A DNA stretch of 5,037 nucleotides from Deltaproteobacteria bacterium. GTDB taxonomy: Bacteria; Desulfobacterota; Binatia; UBA9968. The DNA lies in assembly GCA_016184235.1 (NCBI GenBank), contig JACPDC010000049.1:1-5037 (forward strand). The letters are read 5' to 3'. The notes under the pieces are model-generated. The model searched no databases. It saw only the letters and a program-made list of their open reading frames with translations, and was not told the DNA's origin. The number at the start of each line of letters is the position of its first letter. The first letter of the stretch is position 1. Below, one piece after another: positions 1-5,037 of the stretch. The translations under genes and the position numbers were made by a program.

Positions 1-263
1 GGCTCCCATACCACGTCGACCTTGGCCTCCGTGACACCGGGGACCGCTTTGATCTTGCCCTGCACCTCGGCGGGAAGAGATTGCGCCACCGGGCACTGGG
101 GAGAAGTGAGGGTCATGCGGATCTCCACGGCGCCCGCCGCGTCGACTTTGACGTCATAGATGAGCCCAAGATCATAGATATTGACCGGGATCTCCGGATC
201 AAAGCAGGAGCGCAGCGCTTCGACGACCTGCGCCTCCAGAACCAGGGAATTCATGCTCTCCAT
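1..263 (-). CDS. MIP18/DUF59 family protein, PaaD-like, 3' end missing
   Basis: A small metal-sulfur cluster assembly factor of the MIP18 (DUF59/PaaD) family, truncated by the left edge after 87 codons; complete relatives are roughly 100 residues. The translation begins MESMNSLVLEAQVVEALRSC and carries the family hallmark CFDPEIPVNIYDLGLIY at residues 20-36. A second conserved cysteine, C57, sits in TLTSPQC, and VPGVTEAKVDVVWE at 74-87 matches the end of the MIP18 fold. The ATG at 263 is chosen because a strong GGGGAGGA ribosome site lies 6 nt upstream; an ATG at 254 is a weaker alternative. It follows sufT by 16 nt, so it is probably co-transcribed. Family members assist Fe-S cluster transfer or maturation of target enzymes. 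A role in SUF-dependent cluster delivery is inferred from context; the precise target is unknown. Confidence 0.88.
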   Translation of the reverse strand, partial: MESMNSLVLEAQVVEALRSCFDPEIPVNIYDLGLIYDVKVDAAGAVEIRMTLTSPQCPVAQSLPAEVQGKIKAVPGVTEAKVDVVWE

Positions 264-269
264 AAAGAG

Positions 270-277
270 TCCTCCCC
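270..277 (-). promoter_or_regulatory. Ribosome binding site of the small MIP18 gene
   Basis: The minus strand reads GGGGAGGA, ending 6 nt before the ATG at 263. It lies in the 16-nt gap after the sufT stop and favours the 263 start over the in-frame ATG at 254. Confidence 0.7.
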
Positions 278-279
278 GA

Positions 280-843
280 CTAAACGATCCCGAGCTCGAT
301 TTTTCCGGGTTCCGATATCCTGCTCTGGTCCCACGGCGGATCCCAAACCAGCTCCACCTCGACTTCCTTGACCCCCGGCACGGTGCGGATCTTGTTCTGG
401 ATATCCACTTTGAGAATCTGTCCCATGCCGCATCCGGGCGCCGTCAGCGTGAACTTCACCTCGACCCGGCTGCCGCCCTGCGGGAGAGACTCCACCCGGC
501 AGAGATAGATGAGACCAAGATCGACGATGTTGATCGGGATCTCCGGATCGAAGCAGGTCTTCAACTCATCCCAAACCAGCTTTTCGATCTCCGCCGGCTC
601 TCTTCCCGCAGCGGCTTTCCCTGTCTCTTGCGCCGCCGCGCCCGCCATCCCGAGCGCGTCCGCGTCCCTGCCCTCGATGCGCGCCATGTATCCCCGGTCG
701 GTCATCACCGTAAAGCTGCCGCCCAGAGACTGGGAGATCCACACCGGGCTGCCCGCCGGGAGTCTCACCTGATCGCCGCTGGGAATCATGACCGCGTCGC
801 AATCCCGCTTCAATGTGATCGGTGCGTCCCCTTTCATATTCAT
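280..843 (-). CDS. sufT: SufT, Fe-S cluster maturation factor (MIP18 domain)
   Basis: 187-residue protein with the two-part layout of the long SufT family. The N-terminal segment (about residues 8-66) contains IPSGDQVRLPAG and WISQSLGGSFTV, typical of SufT proteins in suf operons. A low-complexity Ala/Glu-rich linker (about 67-83) follows, then a MIP18/DUF59 domain (84-187) with CFDPEIPINIVDLGLIY (C97 first), TLTAPGCGMG (C138) and VWDPPW near the end. SufT is thought to act after cluster synthesis, in maturation or delivery of Fe-S clusters, rather than in scaffold assembly; that is family knowledge. The start at 843 is supported by AGGGAGGT 6 nt upstream; ATG at 837 is also in frame. It is separated from sufU by a 92-nt AT-rich spacer, so it may have partly independent expression. 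Stop is TAG. Confidence 0.93.
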   Translation of the reverse strand: MNMKGDAPITLKRDCDAVMIPSGDQVRLPAGSPVWISQSLGGSFTVMTDRGYMARIEGRDADALGMAGAAAQETGKAAAGREPAEIEKLVWDELKTCFDPEIPINIVDLGLIYLCRVESLPQGGSRVEVKFTLTAPGCGMGQILKVDIQNKIRTVPGVKEVEVELVWDPPWDQSRISEPGKIELGIV

Positions 844-849
844 ATGCTG

Positions 850-857
850 ACCTCCCT
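850..857 (-). promoter_or_regulatory. Ribosome binding site of sufT
   Basis: The minus strand reads AGGGAGGT, ending 6 nt before the ATG at 843. It lies just downstream of the palindromic repeat region, so folding of that region in the transcript could affect its accessibility; that effect is inference. Confidence 0.75.
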
Positions 858-860
858 ATC

Positions 861-931
861 TTCGTTACTCGTTACTGGTTACTGGTTAATTTGTTAATCG
901 ATTAACTAATAACGAATACACTAGTAACGAA
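861..931. repeat. AT-rich imperfect palindrome between sufU and sufT
   Basis: The outer arms are a perfect 9-bp inverted repeat, TTCGTTACT (861-869) and AGTAACGAA (923-931). The centre is a perfect 14-bp palindrome, GTTAATCGATTAAC (893-906), flanked by further partly pairing bases (885-892 against 907-913, with a mismatch and a bulge). The whole block is AT-rich within GC-rich surroundings. It carries no T-run on either side, so it does not look like a standard intrinsic terminator. It may be an operator, a transcript stem-loop that separates sufT from the upstream genes, or a copy of a dispersed intergenic repeat. The repeat structure is seen directly; the function is unknown. Confidence 0.75.
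863..890. repeat. Four 7-bp tandem repeats
   Basis: On the plus strand the units are CGTTACT, CGTTACT, GGTTACT and GGTTAAT in direct succession, followed by a degenerate 8-bp copy TTGTTAAT (891-898). They form the left half of the larger palindrome, and degenerate inverted copies such as AATAACG (908-914) and AGTAACG (923-929) occur in the right half. On the minus strand each unit contains TAA; because 7 is not a multiple of 3, the stops fall in all three frames. Confidence 0.8.
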
Positions 932-935
932 AGAA

Positions 936-1388
936 TCACTCCGTCGAGGCCGTTCCTCCTGCCTTTTTCATCGCCGCTTGAAACGTGTGCCACGACAGGC
1001 TGGCGCATTTTACCCGCGCCGGGAACTGGCACACACCCGACAGGACCGCCAGCTTCCCGAGATCGGCGGCGCCGCCGTTGGCACCGGGCTCTCCCGTGAG
1101 CATTTTGTGAACCCGATCGAACAGGGCCTCGGCCTCGCCGGCGGTCTTGCCCTTCAGGCTCTCCGTCATCATGGAGGCGGAGGCCTTCGATATCGCGCAG
1201 CCGGAACCCTCGAAGCTGATCTCCCTGATCACCTCGCCATCCAGCTTCACGTAAACGGTCACCTTATCCCCGCACAGCGGGTTGTAGCCATCCGCCGTCC
1301 GGTCCGCGTCCTTCAGCTTATGGAAGTTGCGCGGGCTCTTATTGTGGTCGAGGATGACCTCTTGATAAAGCTCGCTCAGCTCTGACAT
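936..1388 (-). CDS. sufU: SufU, Zn-dependent sulfurtransferase / IscU-like
   Basis: 150-residue SufU-type protein that accepts persulfide sulfur from SufS and passes it to the Suf scaffold. The expected metal-site residues are present: C39 and D41 in NPLCGD, C64 in GSGCAIS, and C128 in VKCASLSWHT. The conserved N-terminus SELYQEVILDHNKSPRN is also present. It is classed as SufU rather than IscU because it has the SufU-type insertion (about 97-115, including GEPGANGGAADLGKL) and a Lys (K127) before the last Cys, where IscU proteins carry a His. An extra cysteine, C120, occurs in SGVCQFPARVKC. The ATG overlaps the sufS stop (TAATG), implying translational coupling with its desulfurase partner. 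Stop is TGA. The pairing with SufS indicates a SufS-SufU system rather than SufS-SufE. Confidence 0.95.
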   Translation of the reverse strand: MSELSELYQEVILDHNKSPRNFHKLKDADRTADGYNPLCGDKVTVYVKLDGEVIREISFEGSGCAISKASASMMTESLKGKTAGEAEALFDRVHKMLTGEPGANGGAADLGKLAVLSGVCQFPARVKCASLSWHTFQAAMKKAGGTASTE

Positions 1389-2659
1389 TAGCGGAACACC
1401 TTCAGGACCTTGTGCACACCCCGCACCAACACATCCACTTCCTCTTTAGTATTGTAGAAGGCGAAGGAGGCGCGCGCCGTGGCCGGGACACCGAAGCGCT
1501 GCATTACCGGCATGGCGCAGTGGTGGCCGGCGCGTATGGCGACCCCCTCCCGATCCAGGATCGTCCCGATGTCGTGCGGGTGAACCCCTTCCAGGACGAA
1601 GGAGAGGACCGCGGCTTTCTCCTTAGCCGTTCCGATAACCTTCAACCCCCGGATCGCCGAAAGCGCTTGCGTCGCGTAAGCCAGCAGCTCCCGCTCGTAA
1701 GCTGCAATCGCCTCCAGACCGATCCCGGTCACGTAATCCACCGCCGCGCCGAGGCCGATGCCGCCCGCGATGTGCGGGGTGCCCGCCTCGAACTTGTACG
1801 GCAGCACATTATAGTGGGTTTTTTCGAAGGTCACCAGGCTGATCATGTCGCCGCCGGCCTGGTAGGGAGGCATCGCCTCGAGGTGGGGCGCCTTGCCGTA
1901 GAGAACGCCGATGCCGGTGGGGCCGAACAGCTTGTGACCCGAGAAGGTATAAAAGTCGCAGTCCAGCGCCTGGACGTCCACCGCCATGTGCGGAGCCGCC
2001 TGCGCCCCATCGAGCAGAACCGGCACGCCGCGCCGATGGGCCAGCTCCACGATCTGCTTGACCGGATTGACCGTGCCCAGGGCGTTCGACACATGGGCCA
2101 CCGCGACCAGTTTGGTCCTGCCGCCCAGCAGCCTTTCGTATTCCTCCAGCAATAGCTCGCCGTCGTGATTCATGGGAATCACGCGCAGCCGCGCGCCCGC
2201 CTGCTCGCACAGGATTTGCCAGGGCACAATGTTGGAGTGGTGCTCCATTGCCGTGATCAAGATCTCATCGCCGGCCTTGACGAACTTCCTGCCGTAGCTC
2301 TGCGTTACCAGATTGATGCCCTCGGTGGTCCCGCGCACAAAAACGATCTCTCTGCTGTCGCTCGCGTTTAGGAAACGCTGCACCTTGGCCCGGGTCTCCT
2401 CGTACTCGGCGGTGGCGCGCTCGCTCAAATAGTGGATGCCGCGGTGGATGTTGGAGTTCTCCGCCTCGTAATATCGCCTGACCGCGTCGATCACGCACTG
2501 GGGTTTCTGGCTGGTGGCCGCATTGTCCAGGTAGACAAGGGGCTTGCCGTGGACCCGCTGCCGGAGGATCGGGAAGTCCTGCCGGATCCTGGCGATGTCC
2601 AGCGGACTCCCGGCCTTCTCCCACCCTTCGGAAACAGTCGCTGGCCGCGCCCGCTTCAT
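1388..2659 (-). CDS. sufS: SufS, group II cysteine desulfurase
   Basis: 423-residue PLP-dependent cysteine desulfurase that converts L-cysteine to L-alanine and an enzyme-bound persulfide for Fe-S assembly. Visible active-site residues are H140 in MEHHSNIVPWQ (stacks on PLP), D217 and Q220 in LLDGAQAA, H242 and the Schiff-base lysine K243 in FSGHKLFGPTG, R376 and the catalytic C381 in IRAGHHCAMP, and R396 in ATARASFAFYNT. The short GHHC loop is that of group II (SufS) rather than group I (IscS/NifS) enzymes. Relative to E. coli SufS the numbering is shifted by 17, reflecting an N-terminal extension. The frame is open up to 2920, but the ATG at 2659 is chosen: it overlaps the sufD stop as ATGA, has a strong ribosome site, and begins just ahead of the conserved DIARIRQDFPIL. 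Stop is TAA, overlapping sufU. Confidence 0.97.
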   Translation of the reverse strand: MKRARPATVSEGWEKAGSPLDIARIRQDFPILRQRVHGKPLVYLDNAATSQKPQCVIDAVRRYYEAENSNIHRGIHYLSERATAEYEETRAKVQRFLNASDSREIVFVRGTTEGINLVTQSYGRKFVKAGDEILITAMEHHSNIVPWQILCEQAGARLRVIPMNHDGELLLEEYERLLGGRTKLVAVAHVSNALGTVNPVKQIVELAHRRGVPVLLDGAQAAPHMAVDVQALDCDFYTFSGHKLFGPTGIGVLYGKAPHLEAMPPYQAGGDMISLVTFEKTHYNVLPYKFEAGTPHIAGGIGLGAAVDYVTGIGLEAIAAYERELLAYATQALSAIRGLKVIGTAKEKAAVLSFVLEGVHPHDIGTILDREGVAIRAGHHCAMPVMQRFGVPATARASFAFYNTKEEVDVLVRGVHKVLKVFR

Positions 2660-3999
2660 GGCTCCCTCCCCGCCGGCGAGTCTGCCTGGAATTTGCCGGC
2701 GAGCAGCCGGTCGAGCTGGACCCGCATCGGCTCGATCTTGATTCGATTGATGATATCGCTGGCGAAGGCGTAAGTGAGCAGGCTGCGGGCCGTCTCGACG
2801 CCGATGCCGCGCGAGCGCAGATAAAAGATCGCGTCCTGGTCGAGCTGGCCGATGGTGGAGCCGTGGCTGCACTTGACGTCGTTGTTGTAGATCTCCAGCT
2901 GGGGCTTGGTATCCACCCATGCGCCCCGCGACAGCAGGAGGTTTTTATTGGTCTGCTTGGCGTCGGTTTTGTGCGCCGCTTTGTGCACGTAGATCTTCCC
3001 GTTGAAGATCCCTCTCGCCTTGCCGTCCAGAACCCCCTTGTAAAGCTCGCGGCTGGTGCCGTGCGGCTTTACATGGTCGATGCGCGTATGGTTATCCACA
3101 TGCTGCTCGCCGCTCGCCAGATAAAGACCGTTGAGCGCGCACTCGCAGCCCTCTCCGTCCAGCACCGCGTTGATCTCGTTCCGCGCCAGGATCCCTCCCA
3201 GTGCGATGGAATGCGACGAAAAATTGGCGCTGCCGGCCAGATGGGCCTGCAAGGTGGCGATGTGATAGGCCCGCTCGCTCTCGCGCTGCAGCTTGTAATG
3301 TTCGACCACGCCGTTCTCCCCGATCACGAGCTCCGTCACCGCGTTGACGAGATAGACCCCTTCCCCGGCGCCCAGGTAGCTCTCGACGACCGATGCCTGG
3401 CTGCCTTTTCCGATCACGATCAGGATGCGGGGATGAGAGACCGCGGGCTCCGGTCCCGCTACCGAGATAAAAAGCAGTTGGATCGGCTCCGTCAGTATCC
3501 TGCCCGGCGGCACATACAGCGCCGCCCCGTCCCCCATCAGGGCCGTATTGAGAGCGACAAAGGCGTGGTTCTCGTAGCCGGCGTAGCGCGCCAAGTGCGG
3601 CTCCAGCCATCCCCCGTCTCCCTCGAGAGCCGCGGCCAGGCTGCTGATCTCCACGCCCTCGAGCGGCGGGCGCGGGGACGAAAGCCCGGGCTCGTAATAA
3701 CCGTTCACGAAAACCAGCCGGCACGCCTCGAAGCTCCCGAGAGCGGCGCGGGCCGCCGCGTCCGCGGCGTCCCTATCGAGACCGCGCCGGGCGGGCTGAA
3801 AGACGGTGTTCGCAATCGGCGCGACATCGGTGTATTTCCATTCCTCGTTCCGGGAGGTAGGAAATCCGAGCCCGTTGAAGCGCGCCATGGCGCGCTCGCG
3901 CAGGTTCCGGATCCAGGCCTTGCCGTTTGGCAGCCCGCCCTTCTCCATTTCGGAGAAATGGCTCTCGTAGAGGGTCTTGGCTTGAGCCGCGCTGCTCAT
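2656..3999 (-). CDS. sufD: SufD, Fe-S assembly scaffold subunit
   Basis: 447-residue SufB/SufD-family protein. The N-terminal helical region (about 1-90) includes SRNEEWKYTDVAPI at 49-62. It is followed by a right-handed beta-helix core (about 115-400) and a C-terminal helical region (about 400-436) that normally contacts SufC. Diagnostic stretches are IFNGKIYVHKAAHKTDAKQ (331-349), DTKPQLEIYNNDVKCSHGST (363-382) with C377 and H379 at positions conserved in SufD, and FYLRSRGIG (392-400). It is SufD rather than SufB by length and by these motifs. In known systems SufD pairs with SufB and two SufC to form the scaffold complex and assists iron acquisition. The start at 3999 lies 6 nt after the sufC stop; the AAGGA upstream is unusually close (2 nt), and M18 is an in-frame alternative. 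Stop TGA overlaps the sufS start. Confidence 0.95.
   Translation of the reverse strand: MSSAAQAKTLYESHFSEMEKGGLPNGKAWIRNLRERAMARFNGLGFPTSRNEEWKYTDVAPIANTVFQPARRGLDRDAADAAARAALGSFEACRLVFVNGYYEPGLSSPRPPLEGVEISSLAAALEGDGGWLEPHLARYAGYENHAFVALNTALMGDGAALYVPPGRILTEPIQLLFISVAGPEPAVSHPRILIVIGKGSQASVVESYLGAGEGVYLVNAVTELVIGENGVVEHYKLQRESERAYHIATLQAHLAGSANFSSHSIALGGILARNEINAVLDGEGCECALNGLYLASGEQHVDNHTRIDHVKPHGTSRELYKGVLDGKARGIFNGKIYVHKAAHKTDAKQTNKNLLLSRGAWVDTKPQLEIYNNDVKCSHGSTIGQLDQDAIFYLRSRGIGVETARSLLTYAFASDIINRIKIEPMRVQLDRLLAGKFQADSPAGREP
2662..2671 (-). promoter_or_regulatory. Ribosome binding site of sufS, inside the sufD 3' end
   Basis: The minus strand reads GGGGAGGGAG just before the ATG at 2659, inside the last codons of sufD. 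It decides the sufS start against the longer open frame that extends to 2920. Confidence 0.7.
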
Positions 4000-4001
4000 G
4001 G

Positions 4002-4006
4002 TCCTT
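4002..4006 (-). promoter_or_regulatory. Closely spaced ribosome binding site of sufD
   Basis: The minus strand reads AAGGA followed by CC and then the ATG at 3999, overlapping the TAA stop of sufC. The 2-nt spacing is shorter than usual, so sufD translation may rely on ribosomes finishing sufC. This is inferred from spacing only. Confidence 0.4.
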
Positions 4007-4776
4007 TAAGCGCCCGCCCGCTGGGCTTTCTCCTGCTCGTCTTCGATCCAGGCATAGCCTTTCTCTTCCAGCTCCAGCGCCAGCCGCTTGTCGCCCGACT
4101 TCACAATGCGTCCGTCGAAAAGCACGTGGACGTAGTCGGGAACGATATAACCCAGCAGCCGCTGATAATGGGTGATGACGATCATGGCGCGCTCGGCGCT
4201 GCGCAGCGCGTTGACCCCGTTGGCCACGATCCTCAAGGCGTCGATATCCAGGCCGGAATCGGTCTCGTCCAGGATAGCAAGCTTCGGATCGAGCACCGCC
4301 ATCTGGAAAATTTCGTTGCGCTTTTTCTCGCCTCCCGAGAAGCCTTCGTTGATCGGGCGGTTGAGCAGCCCCTGATCCATCTCGACCACTTTCATCTTTT
4401 CCTTGATCAGCGCCAGAAAATCCATCGCGTCGAGCTCCGGCAGGTCGCGATGCTTGCGCACGGCATTGAGCGCCGCCTTGAGAAAATAGGTGGTGCTCAC
4501 GCCCGGGATCTCCACCGGATACTGAAAGGCGAGAAAAATGCCCTCGCGCGCCCGCTCCTCGGGAATCATCTGCAAGAGGTCTCTGCCCTGGAAGGTGACT
4601 TCACCGGCGGTCACCTGGTAATTCTCCCGCCCCGACAGGACGTGGGCCAGCGTGCTCTTGCCCGATCCGTTCGGACCCATGATTGCGTGCACCTCGCCCG
4701 CCTTGACCGTAAGGCCGATTCCCCTCAGGATCTCGCTATCCGCCACCTTCGCGTGCAAATTTCTTATTTGAAGCAT
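4006..4776 (-). CDS. sufC: SufC, ABC-type ATPase of the Suf complex
   Basis: 256-residue soluble ABC ATPase that drives conformational change in the SufBCD scaffold. All nucleotide-binding elements are present: Walker A GPNGSGKST (34-42), Q-loop FQYP (Q85), ABC signature FSGGEKKR (146-153), Walker B LAILDETDSGLD (167-178) with D170 and E171, and the switch histidine H203 in VITHYQRLL. K152, E171, D173 and H203 fall at the same positions as the functionally important residues of E. coli SufC. The FSGGEKKRNEIFQM and DETDSGLDIDAL stretches distinguish SufC from transporter ATPases, and no membrane segment is present. Start at 4776 is supported by AAGGAA 7 nt upstream. It follows the regulator gene by 28 nt, with no sufB between them, which is unusual. 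Stop is TAA, 6 nt before sufD. Confidence 0.97.
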   Translation of the reverse strand: MLQIRNLHAKVADSEILRGIGLTVKAGEVHAIMGPNGSGKSTLAHVLSGRENYQVTAGEVTFQGRDLLQMIPEERAREGIFLAFQYPVEIPGVSTTYFLKAALNAVRKHRDLPELDAMDFLALIKEKMKVVEMDQGLLNRPINEGFSGGEKKRNEIFQMAVLDPKLAILDETDSGLDIDALRIVANGVNALRSAERAMIVITHYQRLLGYIVPDYVHVLFDGRIVKSGDKRLALELEEKGYAWIEDEQEKAQRAGA

Positions 4777-4783
4777 CGTAGAA

Positions 4784-4789
4784 TTCCTT
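4784..4789 (-). promoter_or_regulatory. Ribosome binding site of sufC
   Basis: The minus strand reads AAGGAA, 7 nt before the ATG at 4776, in the 28-nt gap after the regulator stop codon. That gap is too short to hold an independent regulated promoter of normal size, which suggests co-transcription with the regulator. Confidence 0.65.
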
Positions 4790-4804
4790 TTCCGAACGAC
4801 TTCC

Positions 4805-5037
4805 TCAGTTGTGCACGGCCAACAGCCGCTCCTTGAGACCGTGCCGGACCGCGATATCGCCGATCGAGACGCTTGCGAGATAGCCGGCCAGGAGGGTCTG
4901 CGCCCTGTCCCAAACCGATATCTGCGTGCAGACGGAACAATAGGAGCAGTAATCCTGCCCGCTCTCCAGGCATTCCATGAGCACGAAAGGTCTCTCGACC
5001 GTTTCGTAGACCTCTTTGAGGCTGATGGTCTCGGGAG
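4805..5037 (-). CDS. Rrf2-family Fe-S-type transcriptional regulator, N-terminus missing
   Basis: The last 76 codons of an open frame entering from the right edge and ending at TGA (4807-4805). The translation includes ISLKEVYETVERPFVLMECL, then QDYCSYCSVC, then ISVWDRAQTLLAGYLASVSI and GDIA near the C-terminus. This matches the C-terminal half of Rrf2/IscR-type repressors: the '(I/L)TL.DV...VE.P' segment, a cysteine cluster, then a 'VW......L...TL.DLA'-like helix. The N-terminal winged helix-turn-helix is outside the window. Four cysteines are arranged C-x7-C-x2-C-x2-C; IscR has three, spaced C-x5-C-x5-C. These probably ligate an Fe-S cluster, which would let the protein repress or activate the suf operon according to cluster supply. 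Family assignment is firm; whether it is closer to IscR, SufR or another subgroup cannot be told from this part. Confidence 0.87.
   Translation of the reverse strand, partial: PETISLKEVYETVERPFVLMECLESGQDYCSYCSVCTQISVWDRAQTLLAGYLASVSIGDIAVRHGLKERLLAVHN

Noticed and set aside
863..890. CRISPR or satellite array
   Set aside because: Units are only 7 bp, directly adjacent, and only four copies long, with no spacers and no cas genes nearby.
181..897. 238-codon plus-strand frame across the sufT region
   Set aside because: Antisense to both MIP18 genes and running into the AT-rich repeat; the translation resembles no family.
861..931. Rho-independent terminator after sufU
   Set aside because: The stem is AT-rich with an imperfect, interrupted pairing, and no T-run follows on either strand.
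869..935. Sigma-70 promoter for sufT in the spacer
   Set aside because: The region is AT-rich and hexamers such as TTATTA can be picked out on the minus strand, but no convincing -35/-10 pair at proper spacing was found, so I did not annotate one.
1412..2155. 247-codon plus-strand frame opposite sufS
   Set aside because: Antisense shadow of the conserved SufS catalytic domain, with no ribosome site noticed and no recognisable motif.
2660..2920. Longer sufS beginning at 2920
   Set aside because: The extra 87 residues would overlap the conserved end of sufD in another frame and show no SufS homology. The ATG at 2659 has the ATGA overlap and a strong ribosome site.
2863..4836. 657-codon open frame on the plus strand
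   Set aside because: It lies wholly antisense to sufD and sufC, which are unmistakable. The translation has no recognisable domain and is rich in Arg, His and Leu, as expected from the reverse of GC-rich codons.

Overview
The window is a stretch of a GC-rich bacterial chromosome. Every gene lies on the minus strand and belongs to one functional unit, a SUF-type iron-sulfur cluster assembly operon read from the right end to the left end. Transcription order is: the 3' end of an Rrf2-family regulator (4805-5037, start outside the window), sufC (ATPase), sufD (scaffold partner), sufS (cysteine desulfurase), sufU (Zn-type sulfurtransferase), sufT (MIP18/DUF59 maturation factor), then a second, shorter MIP18/DUF59 protein that runs off the left edge (1-263).

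The genes are tightly packed. The gap is 28 nt from regulator to sufC and 6 nt from sufC to sufD. sufD and sufS overlap in an ATGA, and sufS and sufU overlap in a TAATG. sufT is followed 16 nt later by the small MIP18 gene. The one real break is a 92-nt AT-rich spacer between sufU and sufT (844-935). It holds an imperfect palindrome with short tandem repeats, unlike the GC-rich coding DNA on both sides.

Expected division of labour, from knowledge of these families: SufS removes sulfur from cysteine as a persulfide, SufU accepts it, and the SufC/SufD complex (normally with SufB) builds the cluster. SufT and its small relative probably help deliver clusters to target proteins, and the Rrf2 protein probably senses cluster status and controls the operon. 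Catalytic residues are intact in SufC, SufS and SufU, so these look functional.

The most notable point is what is missing. No sufB lies between the regulator and sufC, although SufB is the scaffold subunit these partners normally need. It may lie upstream of the window or elsewhere. The combination of Rrf2, SufU rather than SufE, and SufT suggests a non-enterobacterial organism, such as a GC-rich deltaproteobacterial, acidobacterial or related uncultivated lineage. The sequence does not allow a firmer assignment. This is a mostly conventional housekeeping operon, and I see no mobile element, RNA gene or CRISPR array.
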